From positions 8,609,486 through 8,673,485 of the forward strand of contig NC_079972.1 of NCBI RefSeq assembly GCF_029852145.1: a stretch of DNA of 64,000 nucleotides, read 5' to 3'. This stretch comes from Microplitis mediator. Taxonomy: Eukaryota; Arthropoda; Insecta; Hymenoptera; Braconidae. Below are positions 54,801 through 64,000 of this stretch, piece after piece. Positions within the stretch are counted from its first letter, which is position 1. The number at the start of each line of letters is the position of its first letter. Below the pieces are notes generated by a model. It had not been told where the DNA came from. It saw nothing but the letters and a program-made list of their open reading frames with translations, and did no database searches. The translations under genes and the position numbers were made by a program.

Positions 54801-54828
54801 TTTTATTAATTGTTAATCATGTGATATA

Positions 54829-55367
54829 GGAGAGGGAGAGGCAAAAGGGGGTACTTAAGGAAATACTAAGCTTTCGGGAACTCAAATACGCTAAGTATTT
54901 TTTTTTTTTTAATGATATTCAAAGTAAATAGAAGAAATTTTCAGTTACCGTTGAAAAAAAAAAATTTCATTTCTGCAGGCAAAGTGGGGTTTTAGGGGTT
55001 TTAGAGGTACCCCCTAAAAAAGGTAAAAAAAAAAACTTTCTGGATTTTAAACGAATTTGATTAAGTTGAATTTTTTTGTAAGTAATTTACATGAAGAAAA
55101 ATTATATTTTACATGTTTATTGGATACAAAAGAAGAAAAAAAATTTTAAATAGTTTTTATCATAAAACAAACGTCATTAATATTTTTTAACTGACAATTG
55201 ATTTTTTAAAAATTTTACCAATAAAAATTCAAAGTAACGCTTAATTATATTTACAGAAGTGATTTTGGAATATTTAAAAACCATTCAAAATATAAAATTT
55301 TTTTTATCAAATTTTGGGCGTACTCCGTTTTGCCTACCCTACCCCTTTTGCCCCCTTCCCCTTCCCC
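54829..55367 (-). mobile_element. TA-flanked GGGGA element, copy 5
   Basis: GGAGAGGGAGAGGCAAAAGG and CCCCCTTCCCCTTCCCC are inverted; TA at 54827-54828 and 55368-55369. Same orientation as copy 4; 539 bp. Confidence 0.75.
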
Positions 55368-55369
55368 TA

Positions 55370-55840
55370 CTTTGAGAGATATTATTTTTAATGTATAGAA
55401 GCAAAGATTTTAAAGAGTAAGCATGAAAGAAAATGATGCTATAATACAGTCTAATAAATATGAATTATTCCAAGGTATCATAAGAATTATTCCCATAATT
55501 TAATATTAATATAACGTAGCAACTATACCCACGGGGATAAGAAAGATCCTAGATATTGTGAAAGTAAATCCTATTATTCAAGTAACTACACTCCGGAAAT
55601 AAGTGTGTCATCAAGCGTGTTAGGGGTGTTTATGCGAGGTCGTTACTATTGAGAGGAATCCAGACTTTTTATACTTCGCAGCTGAGGCTTTACAATAAAA
55701 ATTTCATAAATTTTCGAAATCTATTATCGAGCAGATGAATAAATTATTTAATTGTAAATTTTATACCGGAAAATGAAGGAGGGGATAGATTTAGCTTTCT
55801 AGGAAAAAAATGTCAGCAATTTCCCTGAATAAGCATTTGA
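55370..55840. other. Non-coding sequence
   Basis: 55570-55690 is slightly more complex. A TTCCCATAATTTAA string near 55488 recalls the palindromic array at 34 kb. No gene. Confidence 0.4.
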
Positions 55841-55841
55841 T

Positions 55842-56035
55842 ACACTGTAAAATACTTTTTGGAGTAAACGAGGATTAAATCCAAAGTTAATGTGGAGAGG
55901 GTGACTTTTTATTTATCTAATCCTCTCGGAGTAAAATTCACTCCGAAGGAGACTTTATTTTAACATAAAAGCTTTGGATTAGAGTGAATGCGGATTAAAA
56001 CAAATTACGAGTTCGCTCCTGATTTTTTATAATGT
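55842..56035 (+). mobile_element. GGAGTGAA-family element, intact copy
   Basis: ACACTGTAAAATACTTTTTG at the left and TTTTTTATAATGTA at the right are roughly inverted. The interior has TCGGAGTAAAATTCACTCCG and GAGTGAATGCGGATTAAA. Useful as the uninterrupted reference for 31223-31612. Confidence 0.65.
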
Positions 56036-57530
56036 AACAATATGATTGAGTCATTAAAAAAAGTTTACTGTCGAGCAAAATGAGCCCCTAAAAAATTTGA
56101 AAAGCTTAATTAGTTTAAAAAAATTTTGGGTGACCCGAATACCCCCAGTATTCATATTGTTCTTCTAGACCGTAAAAAAAAAAAATAGTTGGACACCCAT
56201 TTTACCCATTGTAATGTTAATTCCTGGGTAAATCAGGTTAAAAATCCGGTGCATCAGAGTAACATATTGTCCATCTTAAAAAATAAATATAACATATAGG
56301 ATGGTTAATTTTTTTTTTTTATAAACGTAATCAGTAGATTATTTAATAGCCAAAAGTATCATATTTGGTATTAAAGAAAAAGCTCAAGTATAATTTTAGT
56401 GGAGAGGAGGGAAGGTTTATCATTCTGTTAGAGAAAGAATTACTCAGGTTAACTAAAAAAAAATTCAATTTTAAAATCATGTTACTTACTGTTGTAATTA
56501 GAATGAATAACTTAAATGAGTATAATTAAAATAAATTTGAAAGATTTTTCGCTATGTTTAATGCTGAAAGCTGAGCAAGATGAAATAAAAGTAAACCCAC
56601 AAGTGACAGTAGTACAAAAAAGTTATGAAAAGAACCATACGACAGAATAATTACATGTGGTGTTGTGGGATTAAAAGTGCATTAAAAATGAGTCGAATGT
56701 ATCTCTAATTTAAAAGTTGATGTTTTTTCATATGAATGTTTATTAAATATTTAAATTATAGAAAAAATTTTTGTGTAGTTAAGAAATTATTCAATTTATT
56801 TATATAGTTATCTTTTATTATTATTATTCGTATAATTGAAACTCAAATTTCAAGTAACGTATTCTCATGTGAATCACGTGCAAAACATGAAAGTTTTTAA
56901 TTTTTAGGGTTTCCGTGATGGAGCTCTTCTACGATCGTTCTGTACGTATTAATTTCAATGAAAGTTAAATACGTCATAAAATTTTTAATTAATTATCTTA
57001 TAAAAGTTAATACAGAAATAAAAACGAATTTCTTAAAGTCTAACAGGAATTTCAATTTTCATGGATAAATTTTATATAAATTTACATTGGAATTTATTTT
57101 TAATAAAAAAATGTTTTAATAATAAAATAGTATGTTAGGTCCAACAAAAAAGGTCACGATCAATAAACTTATTAAATTTTTCGAATGCATTTTTAATGAT
57201 TTTTTTACTGGTTGAAATAGATATTATTGCACAGTCAAAATTTTTTTGACTCAAAAATTATTTCCAGTTAAATTTTTTAAATAATTATTTATTTTGCTAA
57301 TAAAAAAGTTAGAACATTTTGACCCGCGTGCATAATTGCCTATCACAGCGGTAAGCGAGGGATAATATTGAGATGCCTCGCCGGCTTTCCCAGCTGTATG
57401 TACTGTTTTTTTTTCTCATCTTTAATGAAATTTATTGTTACACAGTAAAAAAAAAAAAAAGAAAAATCACTATCTATCAGTCGGAAAAGCAGCAGATTTT
57501 TTTTTACTAAAATGACATACATAAAAATAT
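56036..57530. other. A/T-rich non-coding sequence
   Basis: A small patch at 57325-57400 is GC-richer (GCGGTAAGCGAGGG). Nothing else is identifiable. Confidence 0.45.
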
Positions 57531-57533
57531 ATA

Positions 57534-57675
57534 CACTTTAAACATGAATTAGTGAAAATAAGTGAATATTCACTAATTCTAAGTGCAAATCGAACCAAAT
57601 ATTTCAAAAAGTGGTTCGATTCTCGCTCTAAATTAGTGAATATTCAATTATTTTCAGTAATTCATGTTTAGAAAG
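57534..57675. mobile_element. MITE, CTCTCTAAA-terminal family, copy 7
   Basis: CACTTTAAACATGAATTAGTG mirrors CATGTTTAGAAAG. TA lies outside both ends. The interior palindrome AAGTGGTTCGAT is shared with 31686. Confidence 0.75.
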
Positions 57676-58250
57676 TAAGTATATTTCATGATTCATTTTT
57701 TCAAAATACATGGACTTAATGATGACTAGATAACGTGTTATAAGTTACTTTCATTTATGCTCATGTATGCTATAAATGTACCCTACTTAAATGTGATTAA
57801 AAAACACACTCGTTTTTTGAGTGTAATCCTATACAGCCGCAAAGGAATGGTTTTTTCTAGTACCACATAGAAACCATTCCTATAATTTTTTTTCTTTATA
57901 CTTAATTACAGCAGATTTAAAAAATACATTTCAAGCTTAATTTTTTTTTTTATTTTTTTTTTTACTTGTATGTTGATATGGAGAAATGAAATATTTTTAG
58001 TTTACCACCAGGTTTATTTGGAGAAAAAAAATATGAAAAACGTGCGTTCGTACACGGAAAAAAAGTTATCTTAAGTTAAGAAAATTCTTTTGAAAACAAA
58101 CGTTTGCGGGAACCAAGTCAAGATTTGTTGAGCCAAGAGAGTTTGTTTTGGTCAGAGGAGAGTTCTACTTTATCCGAAAAAGTTGAAATTTTCAAAAAAA
58201 TTTTCTGAAATTAAGAATATTTACTTTCACTTGAAAATTTTTTTTTCTTT
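57676..58250. other. Non-coding sequence with isolated element ends
   Basis: GGAATGGTTTTTTCTAG...AAACCATTCC (57843-57885) is a lone inverted pair like those in the 34-kb array. TACACGGAAAAAAAG near 58052 is an isolated TACACGGAAA end. Confidence 0.45.
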
Positions 58251-58253
58251 GTA

Positions 58254-58392
58254 CATGCACACATAAGACATTTTGATGAAAATATTCAGGAAAACTTCGA
58301 TTTGTTGAAAAATCGGTTTTCGAAAATCGGACCGAAACCAATAACTTCTTTTTTTTTTTAAATTTCCAATTTTCTTCGCGGGAAATTGAAAA
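58254..58392 (+). mobile_element. Fragment of the 468-bp AACTTCCCG repeat
   Basis: CGGACCGAAACCAATAACTT followed by TTTTCTTCGCGGGAAATTG matches the terminal hairpin region of the units at 41 kb. The upstream part is diverged. Confidence 0.65.
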
Positions 58393-58454
58393 AAATGATA
58401 AGTAGGACCAGGATTTTTGCTTTTATTTAAAAATAACAATTAATAATTAATGGT

Positions 58455-58780
58455 GTCAAATTTTGGAATTACAATCGAAATATTGATCGTATAACAAAAT
58501 TTTTCCAATAAAAGTGGTAGAAAATTTTATTCTCTAGAGAAAATGTTTCTTATGATTTTTTCATACGACCAATATTTTCACCATAATTTCAAAATTAAGA
58601 TTTCATCATTTATAAAAATTTGAATCATTCATTTTGAATCTCAATTTTGGAATTACGGTGAAAATACCGGTCGTATAAATAAATCATAAGAGACATTTTT
58701 TTTATAAAAATAAATTTTCTACAACTTTTGTTTGAAAAGTTTTTTTTTTAGACCAATTTTTTCGCCTTAATATTAAACAT
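58455..58780. repeat. Degenerate inverted repeats around CGACC(A/G)(A/G)TATTTTCACC
   Basis: TATGATTTTTTCATACGACCAATATTTTCAC (58552-58582, read in pieces) is inverted at 58655-58692 (GTGAAAATACCGGTCG, AATCATAAGAGACAT), and a third, weaker direct version begins near 58463. Probably an old element. Confidence 0.55.
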
Positions 58781-60124
58781 TTGAACCATTCATTTCGAAG
58801 TTAAGGCAAAAATCTTGTCCCTAATGATAAGTTATAGTAAAAGAAATCGTTGAAATCGGCAAATATTAAGATGAAAATTCTGAATAGATGTGTTTAATTT
58901 AATTTTATTGGTTCAGAAACTAAGAGGATTAAATCTTCCTTTCATTAATATCAATAGAAGTAAAATTGATTTGTATTGTTTTTTTATTCGGGTTAATATG
59001 ATGTATAAAAGTGAAAAATTTTTTATTACAAAATAAAGCTCGAGGAAAAGAAGAAGGGATTTTTTCATTCAAGTAGACTATTGCATCTCTGCTTTTCAAG
59101 TTTTCATTTTGCTCTCATCGTCGAATCTAATCCGACAGCGAGAACAAGCTCTTCTTGTTGTATTGTTGTAGAGAAAACTTACACAATCATTTTCACTTTT
59201 TTAAAATCTTTTCTTTAGTGTATCCTCCTATTACTTGATTATTATTTGTTTCAAATCCTCTTACTTCTACACAATATGAATAAAAATGAACAAGCTACAT
59301 AAAATTTTATCTTCATACATAATCTGTCAATTTTTTCTTTTTTACTCAATTCTCGAAAAAACTCAAAAATTTTCTTTTTAATATTTATGAACAAGTTTGA
59401 TACAAAAAAAAAATTGAATTATAGTTTATTTCTTTATACTCTCTAAAGTAAAAATCCTAGCAACTGACCATGGTCTAGTTTCTGACCTTTCCAGAAAATT
59501 TAAAAAAAGATGAAAAGATCTTTAGAATTTTCAACTCTTTCAAAATTATATTTTATTCATGAAAATAATTGAATAATATCTGAATAAAAATTATTATTGA
59601 TTTTGATTATAAATTATTATATTATACATAAATATATATTTGTATTTCAACATTTATTATTGAGGAAATATAATAAATATAGGAGTGAAATGGGTCATCC
59701 CAAATTTTTTTTTCGTTTTTTTTGACTTTCAATAGTAATTTACTATATAACGTACGTGCGAAAAAATACTGATTACGTGTATAAAAAAAAAATTATTTAT
59801 GTCATGTCTAAATATTATTTTTTGGAGCGGAAAATGATACTCTGACAGGCCAAAGTTACCCATGTTGACTATAATTCTACGCTCTACATCACAATATAGC
59901 GTTTAAACGATCGATAAGTCCATCAAAATATTTATTAATAGTAAAAAATAACAATAAATGAAACAAAATAATTGTATCTGTAGTTCTATAAAGAATATTC
60001 GAAAAGTTCCGAGTGACCTTAGTAATTTTATGTTAACTCTACTTCAAGATTAGTTCTTCTTTTAGTTTGTGATAAATTATTTTTAACAATGAATACGAAA
60101 AAAATTTTTCTGCAAAAAGGCATA
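58781..60124. other. A/T-rich non-coding sequence
   Basis: 59095-59160 is slightly GC-richer. TAGGAGTGAAATGGGTCATC at 59680 could be a decayed left end of the TA-flanked GGGGA family, with no clear right end. Confidence 0.4.
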
Positions 60125-60126
60125 TA

Positions 60127-60560
60127 GGGGAAGGGTGAGTAAGTTAGATCACCTTAAAAATTTGGTAAAATATTTTTTTAAGTTGATTTAATGTTTTGTC
60201 GGCCACAAAAAATACACAGAGTGCCTTTTTCGATATATTTAAAATTTATCGAAGTTATTTATCTTTCATAATTTTTTGGTTCCGGCATCTTTATTTACTA
60301 ACAGTATTGCAAATTTCTTTTTTCAATTAGATTAGACATAAACAATTTTATTATAATCTTTGTTTTTAAATAAAAAAAAATTATTTTTAACTTTTTTTGA
60401 GGCTGGTCCGCTTTGGCCACTCGAAAAAATTTTGTTTTTTTATGGCGACCGGAAATTTTTTTTAATTATTTCAAATGGAAGTCAAAAAAAAGATCGACTG
60501 TATTCAAATGCGCAAAAATCCATCATTTCTTTAGCGGCCCCTTTTTCCCTGCACCGTATA
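60127..60560 (+). mobile_element. TA-flanked GGGGAAGGG element, copy 6, right end decayed
   Basis: GGGGAAGGGTGAGTAAGTTAG follows TA at 60125-60126. The interior shares TTACTAACAGTATTGCAAAT and GGTCCGCTTTGGCC with 44715-45234. The right end stops near GCGGCCCCTTTTTCCCTGCACC without the CCCCTA tip. Confidence 0.65.
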
Positions 60561-61050
60561 TATATAAACATATACATTCTTTTTTTTTCTTTATGAACTC
60601 GACGACAGCAGAAAGTTTAAAGTCTGACCTCCAGGGTCAACTCCTTTTTTTTTATACATCTATATACTTTAAATTAGATTTTTTACTAACAGCTCATCCG
60701 TTTATCCTTTGAAAGGTCAGTTTATCTTCCATTAAATATTAAATTGAACTTGATAAATTAAATTTATTACACAACCATATACTTGATTACATTTGTAAAT
60801 ATTTAAAGAATATTATTTATACATTCCGGGGCAGTTAAATTTTGTATTTGATACAATTATATAACATCCTTTGACGCTTCTAAAAGATCCATTATTCAAT
60901 AGCATTATCTCTATGCGAGTGAAAAAAAAATAATAACCATTCATTACTAAAAAGTAATTAAATTCTCAAATTATATCATTTTAATAATAAAAAATTTAAA
61001 TACTAATTGCATAGGGTTTTGTCATTAAATCACGTATGTTAAACTTTCAT
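60561..61050. other. A/T-rich non-coding sequence
   Basis: Nothing identifiable beyond a small patch at 60600-60645. Confidence 0.4.
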
Positions 61051-61054
61051 TGTG

Positions 61055-61330
61055 GTCAAATATCTCGATTAAATTGTCCATCATAAATATTTAAATGGAT
61101 GAAGAGTAGAAAAAAAAGCAAATAAAATGAAAAAATATAGAAAGGGAGTTCCGGTGCATGTGGGTGCGAGAAAAAGGGAGAGAAACAAAATATATCGAAG
61201 CCTGAAGCGGTAGGTAAACACGAATCGGGATATAGAGGCAAGTCAACAAATATTGTGTGAGTTGCCGTGTGATAAGCAAATTACAACCAGGCGTTCAACA
61301 TTCCGAATAGTATATTCATGACGATATATA
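61055..61330. other. More complex unique patch
   Basis: 61140-61310 is GC-richer than its flanks (GGAGTTCCGGTGCATGTGGG, CCTGAAGCGGTAGG). Overlapping minus-strand frames of 61 and 62 codons are CT-driven. Candidate regulatory DNA. Confidence 0.2.
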
Positions 61331-61905
61331 GATTTAACGCAGAAAAATAAATCGACCAGAATCGATGCTTGGATTATTGTATAAACAGTTTCTAAATTTA
61401 TTTATGCATACATACTCACGCATTGTTTACTTCAACTAAATTAATTAATATGTCACTCAAATCCTCAATATCTGAGTGTTTTAATAGATATATTTATGTA
61501 TATATCGTTGAATCAACAGTTTTTTTCTTCGGCTATTTCGAATGTAATTGATTTTTAGATTTATTATCGTATGTGTTGAAAAAGCTCCTATATAAATTTT
61601 AAGCCTCTTATCTCTACCAATACTCAGTTTAACGATTTTTAAAAAAATTAACCAAAATGATATTTAAATTTTTAGATTTTCACAAACAAAAAAAAAAGCT
61701 ACACGATTATTCAATAAAGGATTATTTTTTTTGTTTTTGAATCGACTTTCAGAAAGTGTCCAAAAATTAAAAAACACTAATCGATACTGTTTTTGCCAAA
61801 TGCAGCCGGAATTATGGATTCTTTGTTAATAATAGTTTTGATTTTCTTTTTATTTAATTCATACAATTTGAAATCTTACATCCAATTTTTCGAACCGCGA
61901 ACGGA
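61331..61905. other. A/T-rich non-coding sequence
   Basis: Nothing identifiable. Confidence 0.45.
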
Positions 61906-61909
61906 AATA

Positions 61910-62275
61910 GAATTTAAATACCTCTAATTGCCGGATTTTCAAACAGCATCCCATTTATAACTTTTATGAAGGCTCCGGTCAGGACAGGCTCCAGTTTCCT
62001 TATTGTCGTAAGCTTGACGTGGTAACTGGCCAGGATTAAATACATATCCCAAATTTTATGAGCATTGTCAGAAACCCAATCGGAAGCAAATATCGGAACC
62101 ATATTGTTGGAAGCCCACACAGGCAACTAGTCAGGCTTAAACTTATTTACCCGATTACAAATGCCAAATCAGGGACCTTACTGTGATTAAGTATATATGA
62201 GAAACCTTATTATCCGGAGCCCGCCCAATAGACTATTAGGGCTTGAATGCATTTGACAGATTATATACGCTGGAT
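61910..62275. repeat. Degenerate tandem repeat of about 100 bp
   Basis: The phrase AACTGGCCAGGATTAAA (62024) recurs as AACTAGTCAGGCTTAAA (62125) and GACTATTAGGGCTTGAA (62231), offsets of 101 and 106 bp. Surrounding phrases such as GGAAGCCCACACAGG and GGAGCCCGCCCA also correspond. The array is GC-richer than its context. A 70-codon minus-strand frame (61914-62126) crosses it but is probably incidental. Confidence 0.5.
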
Positions 62276-63330
62276 TAGAAAATTAATTGATTCATTTTTT
62301 CATATTTATATGTGTGTGTGTTTGCATAATTTTTTTTATGAATTATTTTTAAATTAACCTGCATTTTTTTTTTATCTTTTCAAAACAATTTTGTATCATG
62401 GATATAAATATTTGATTGAGTTAAAATTTAAATACTAAATAATTTAATTAGTATATAATTATTATAAAATTATAATAATTAGTATAAAAATTTCGTAATT
62501 TATTGTATTTGAACTATATTAATATTCTGATTTAATTGAGTTATTTTTCATCATTCATATATTTGATTTTTATTGAATGTATGCTAAAATAATTTTAAAT
62601 TTATATTCGAGATATGTGAAAAAAATTTTATGAGATCAAAGAGATCATTAATAAAAGATTAAAATATTTAATCAAACTATAAATATAAAATATATATTTT
62701 ATATTACTTCTCCAGTCGATATTTAAATGGTAGATCAAACGTAGTCGACGTTGAAATAGTAAATTAGACTTTTAAAGACGTAAATGATCATAACACCGTA
62801 TTTTAAATGTACGCAGAGACAAAGGTCGCTCAGACTTTTTTTTGCAGTGTAGGTTCTATATACATTTTACAATTGCGAACGTCTTATGTACGTTTTTGTA
62901 CTTCGAATACATTGAAAAGCAGGTTTTAATATTCATTTACGTCTTCAAAGGTCCAATTTGCGATTTCAATGCAAGTACATTAAATCTACGGTTGAAATTT
63001 AGACCCAGGTATTTGTATAACTATATTTTATATGAGACTCAAATATTTTAAAATGAAAACATAAAATTCCATTTGATAAATAGCTAAATTATGTAAACTT
63101 AAAACAAATTTTTCATTTTGTGGTTTAAACTTTACCGCTACTGGAACGACTGAGACGAATTAAATGTCAATTTGCGATTATCTCACTTTACAGAGTATCA
63201 AAGAAAACCTCACTGGGGGGTAGAGAAAACAAAAAAAGGTACTAGGCAGGAATAGTAAGAGATTAAAATAAAATAAAAATTAAAAACTGTCATAAAATTA
63301 AACGCAAACAACTTGAACAAATAAGTGTGT
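62276..63330. other. A/T-rich non-coding sequence
   Basis: Nothing identifiable; there is a short GT run at 62312. Confidence 0.45.
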
Positions 63331-63334
63331 GATA

Positions 63335-63420
63335 AACGTATGATGGCGGTAAAAAATGCAAACTCTCACCCTAGTGTTTCTCGTCACTCTCGAGGCGAGA
63401 AATACATATCTTATTTACAA
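63335..63420. other. Short GC-richer patch
   Basis: Contains GATGGCGGTAAAAAATGC and CACTCTCGAGGCGAGAAATAC. No frame. Confidence 0.2.
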
Positions 63421-63426
63421 GCTGTG

Positions 63427-63430
<4 letters not shown>

Positions 63431-63457
<27 letters not shown>
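63431..63457. repeat. Poly-A tract (27 nt)
   Basis: Uninterrupted A run. No AATAAA lies at the expected distance upstream and no target duplication is evident, so it is treated as simple sequence. Confidence 0.9.
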
Positions 63458-64000
63458 CTATACAAAATAAAAGAGATGACAAAGAGTGAGACGAGTGCAT
63501 AAAAATGAATGAGAGAATAAGAGAATACATTTATGAAGGCTGGATTTAATAGAAGAAAAATGTTGTTGTTATAGTGACAGGTTAAAGTAAAGTTGAAAGA
63601 CTCGTTCTTTTTATGATTTTATCTTTTATTATTCTAATATTTTTGACAATATGCGTCTTAAGGTCAAAAGTTCATAAAATATTTACGTCTGGAGTAGGAG
63701 GGATAAATGTGTAAGCCGATGATCACGTTCAATCCCCAAGTGAATCGAAGATTAATGGAATCAATGTGAAATTGGGTGCATAATATATCCACCTATGTAT
63801 ATATATGTGAATTAACGGATATATATGTGTACAGATTAAGGATATATAAGATAACTCAACTCGGAAATGATAGTAATGATGCAATAAAAATTTATAAATT
63901 AATATTTAATCGTATTATAACAATAAATAAAAAAATAATGGCACTTATATATCTATAAATATATATAGAAGAGGGTCAAATAAGGGAGACTAAAAAAAAT
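63458..64000. other. A/T-rich non-coding sequence
   Basis: 63480-63600 is A/G-rich. Nothing else is identifiable. Confidence 0.45.

Noticed and set aside
59680..59890. Seventh TA-flanked GGGGA element
   Set aside because: The left end resembles the family, but no matching right end can be found.
63431..63457. Poly-A tail of a retroposed transcript
   Set aside because: No polyadenylation signal in place, no target duplication and no recognisable upstream gene.
1..64000. Integrated viral or polydnavirus segment, given a possible parasitoid wasp source
   Set aside because: No viral gene, gene family or circularisation motif is recognisable, and all structured sequence is explained by small repeats.

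Overview
This is a very A+T-rich eukaryotic window with no convincing protein-coding gene. The longest open frames are about 118 codons. Most overlap in several frames, many start at GTG or TTG, and many lie inside simple sequence or repeats. There is no rRNA, tRNA, bacterial operon or CRISPR array. The sequence is mostly miniature inverted-repeat elements, foldback elements, A/T tracts and microsatellites, with a few short, more GC-rich, non-repetitive islands. This looks like an insect intergenic desert or giant intron. I lean towards a parasitoid wasp or other hymenopteran because of the dense short-TIR repeats, but the sequence alone cannot prove that.

Layout. 1-4.4 kb: a CT-rich island, an (AAT)n microsatellite, a GTGCACACCTC-ended element, a GC-elevated relic, a CGCAGAGAA-ended MITE, and a 964-bp element that is almost entirely one hairpin (3047-4010). 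4.4-20 kb: A/T desert with scattered MITEs, an element ending in GGGGAGG and flanked by TA, small duplicated islands, and a 600-bp stretch at 15.3-15.9 kb with a degenerate repeated peptide motif on the minus strand. 20-26 kb: a dense cluster of two MITE families (TGAGTGTGAATGTAGC ends and TGATCCTGAAGTTAGC ends) around a promoter-like island at 23.2-23.9 kb. That island has three CTGCGCA motifs at exact 30-bp spacing, and a consensus 5' splice site lies downstream at 24379. 26-36 kb: more MITEs, including a nested insertion at 31.2-31.6 kb, and a 1.5-kb tract of CCCATAAT/ATTATGGG palindromes (33.8-35.3 kb).

36-42 kb: a GC-richer segment with a strong minus-strand donor site (36.2 kb); a 1116-bp foldback element with minisatellite inverted repeats, 146-bp internal tandem repeats and a perfect 9-bp target duplication (37252-38385); and tandem 468-bp repeats with terminal hairpins (40.4-41.6 kb). 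42-53 kb: GC-richer islands at 42.3-43.0, 44.15-44.6, 50.2-51.1, 51.4-51.5, 51.7-52.0 and 52.4-52.9 kb that may be promoters, untranslated exons or enhancers, between further MITEs. 53-64 kb: MITEs, degenerate repeats and A/T desert.

No pathway can be reconstructed. The content is transposon biology: at least nine non-autonomous families with inverted termini and no transposase frame in the window. The most useful items are the Mutator-like foldback, the long-hairpin element, the palindromic array, the 2-bp-flanked CTCTCTAAA family, the TA-flanked GGGGA family and the phased CTGCGCA motifs.
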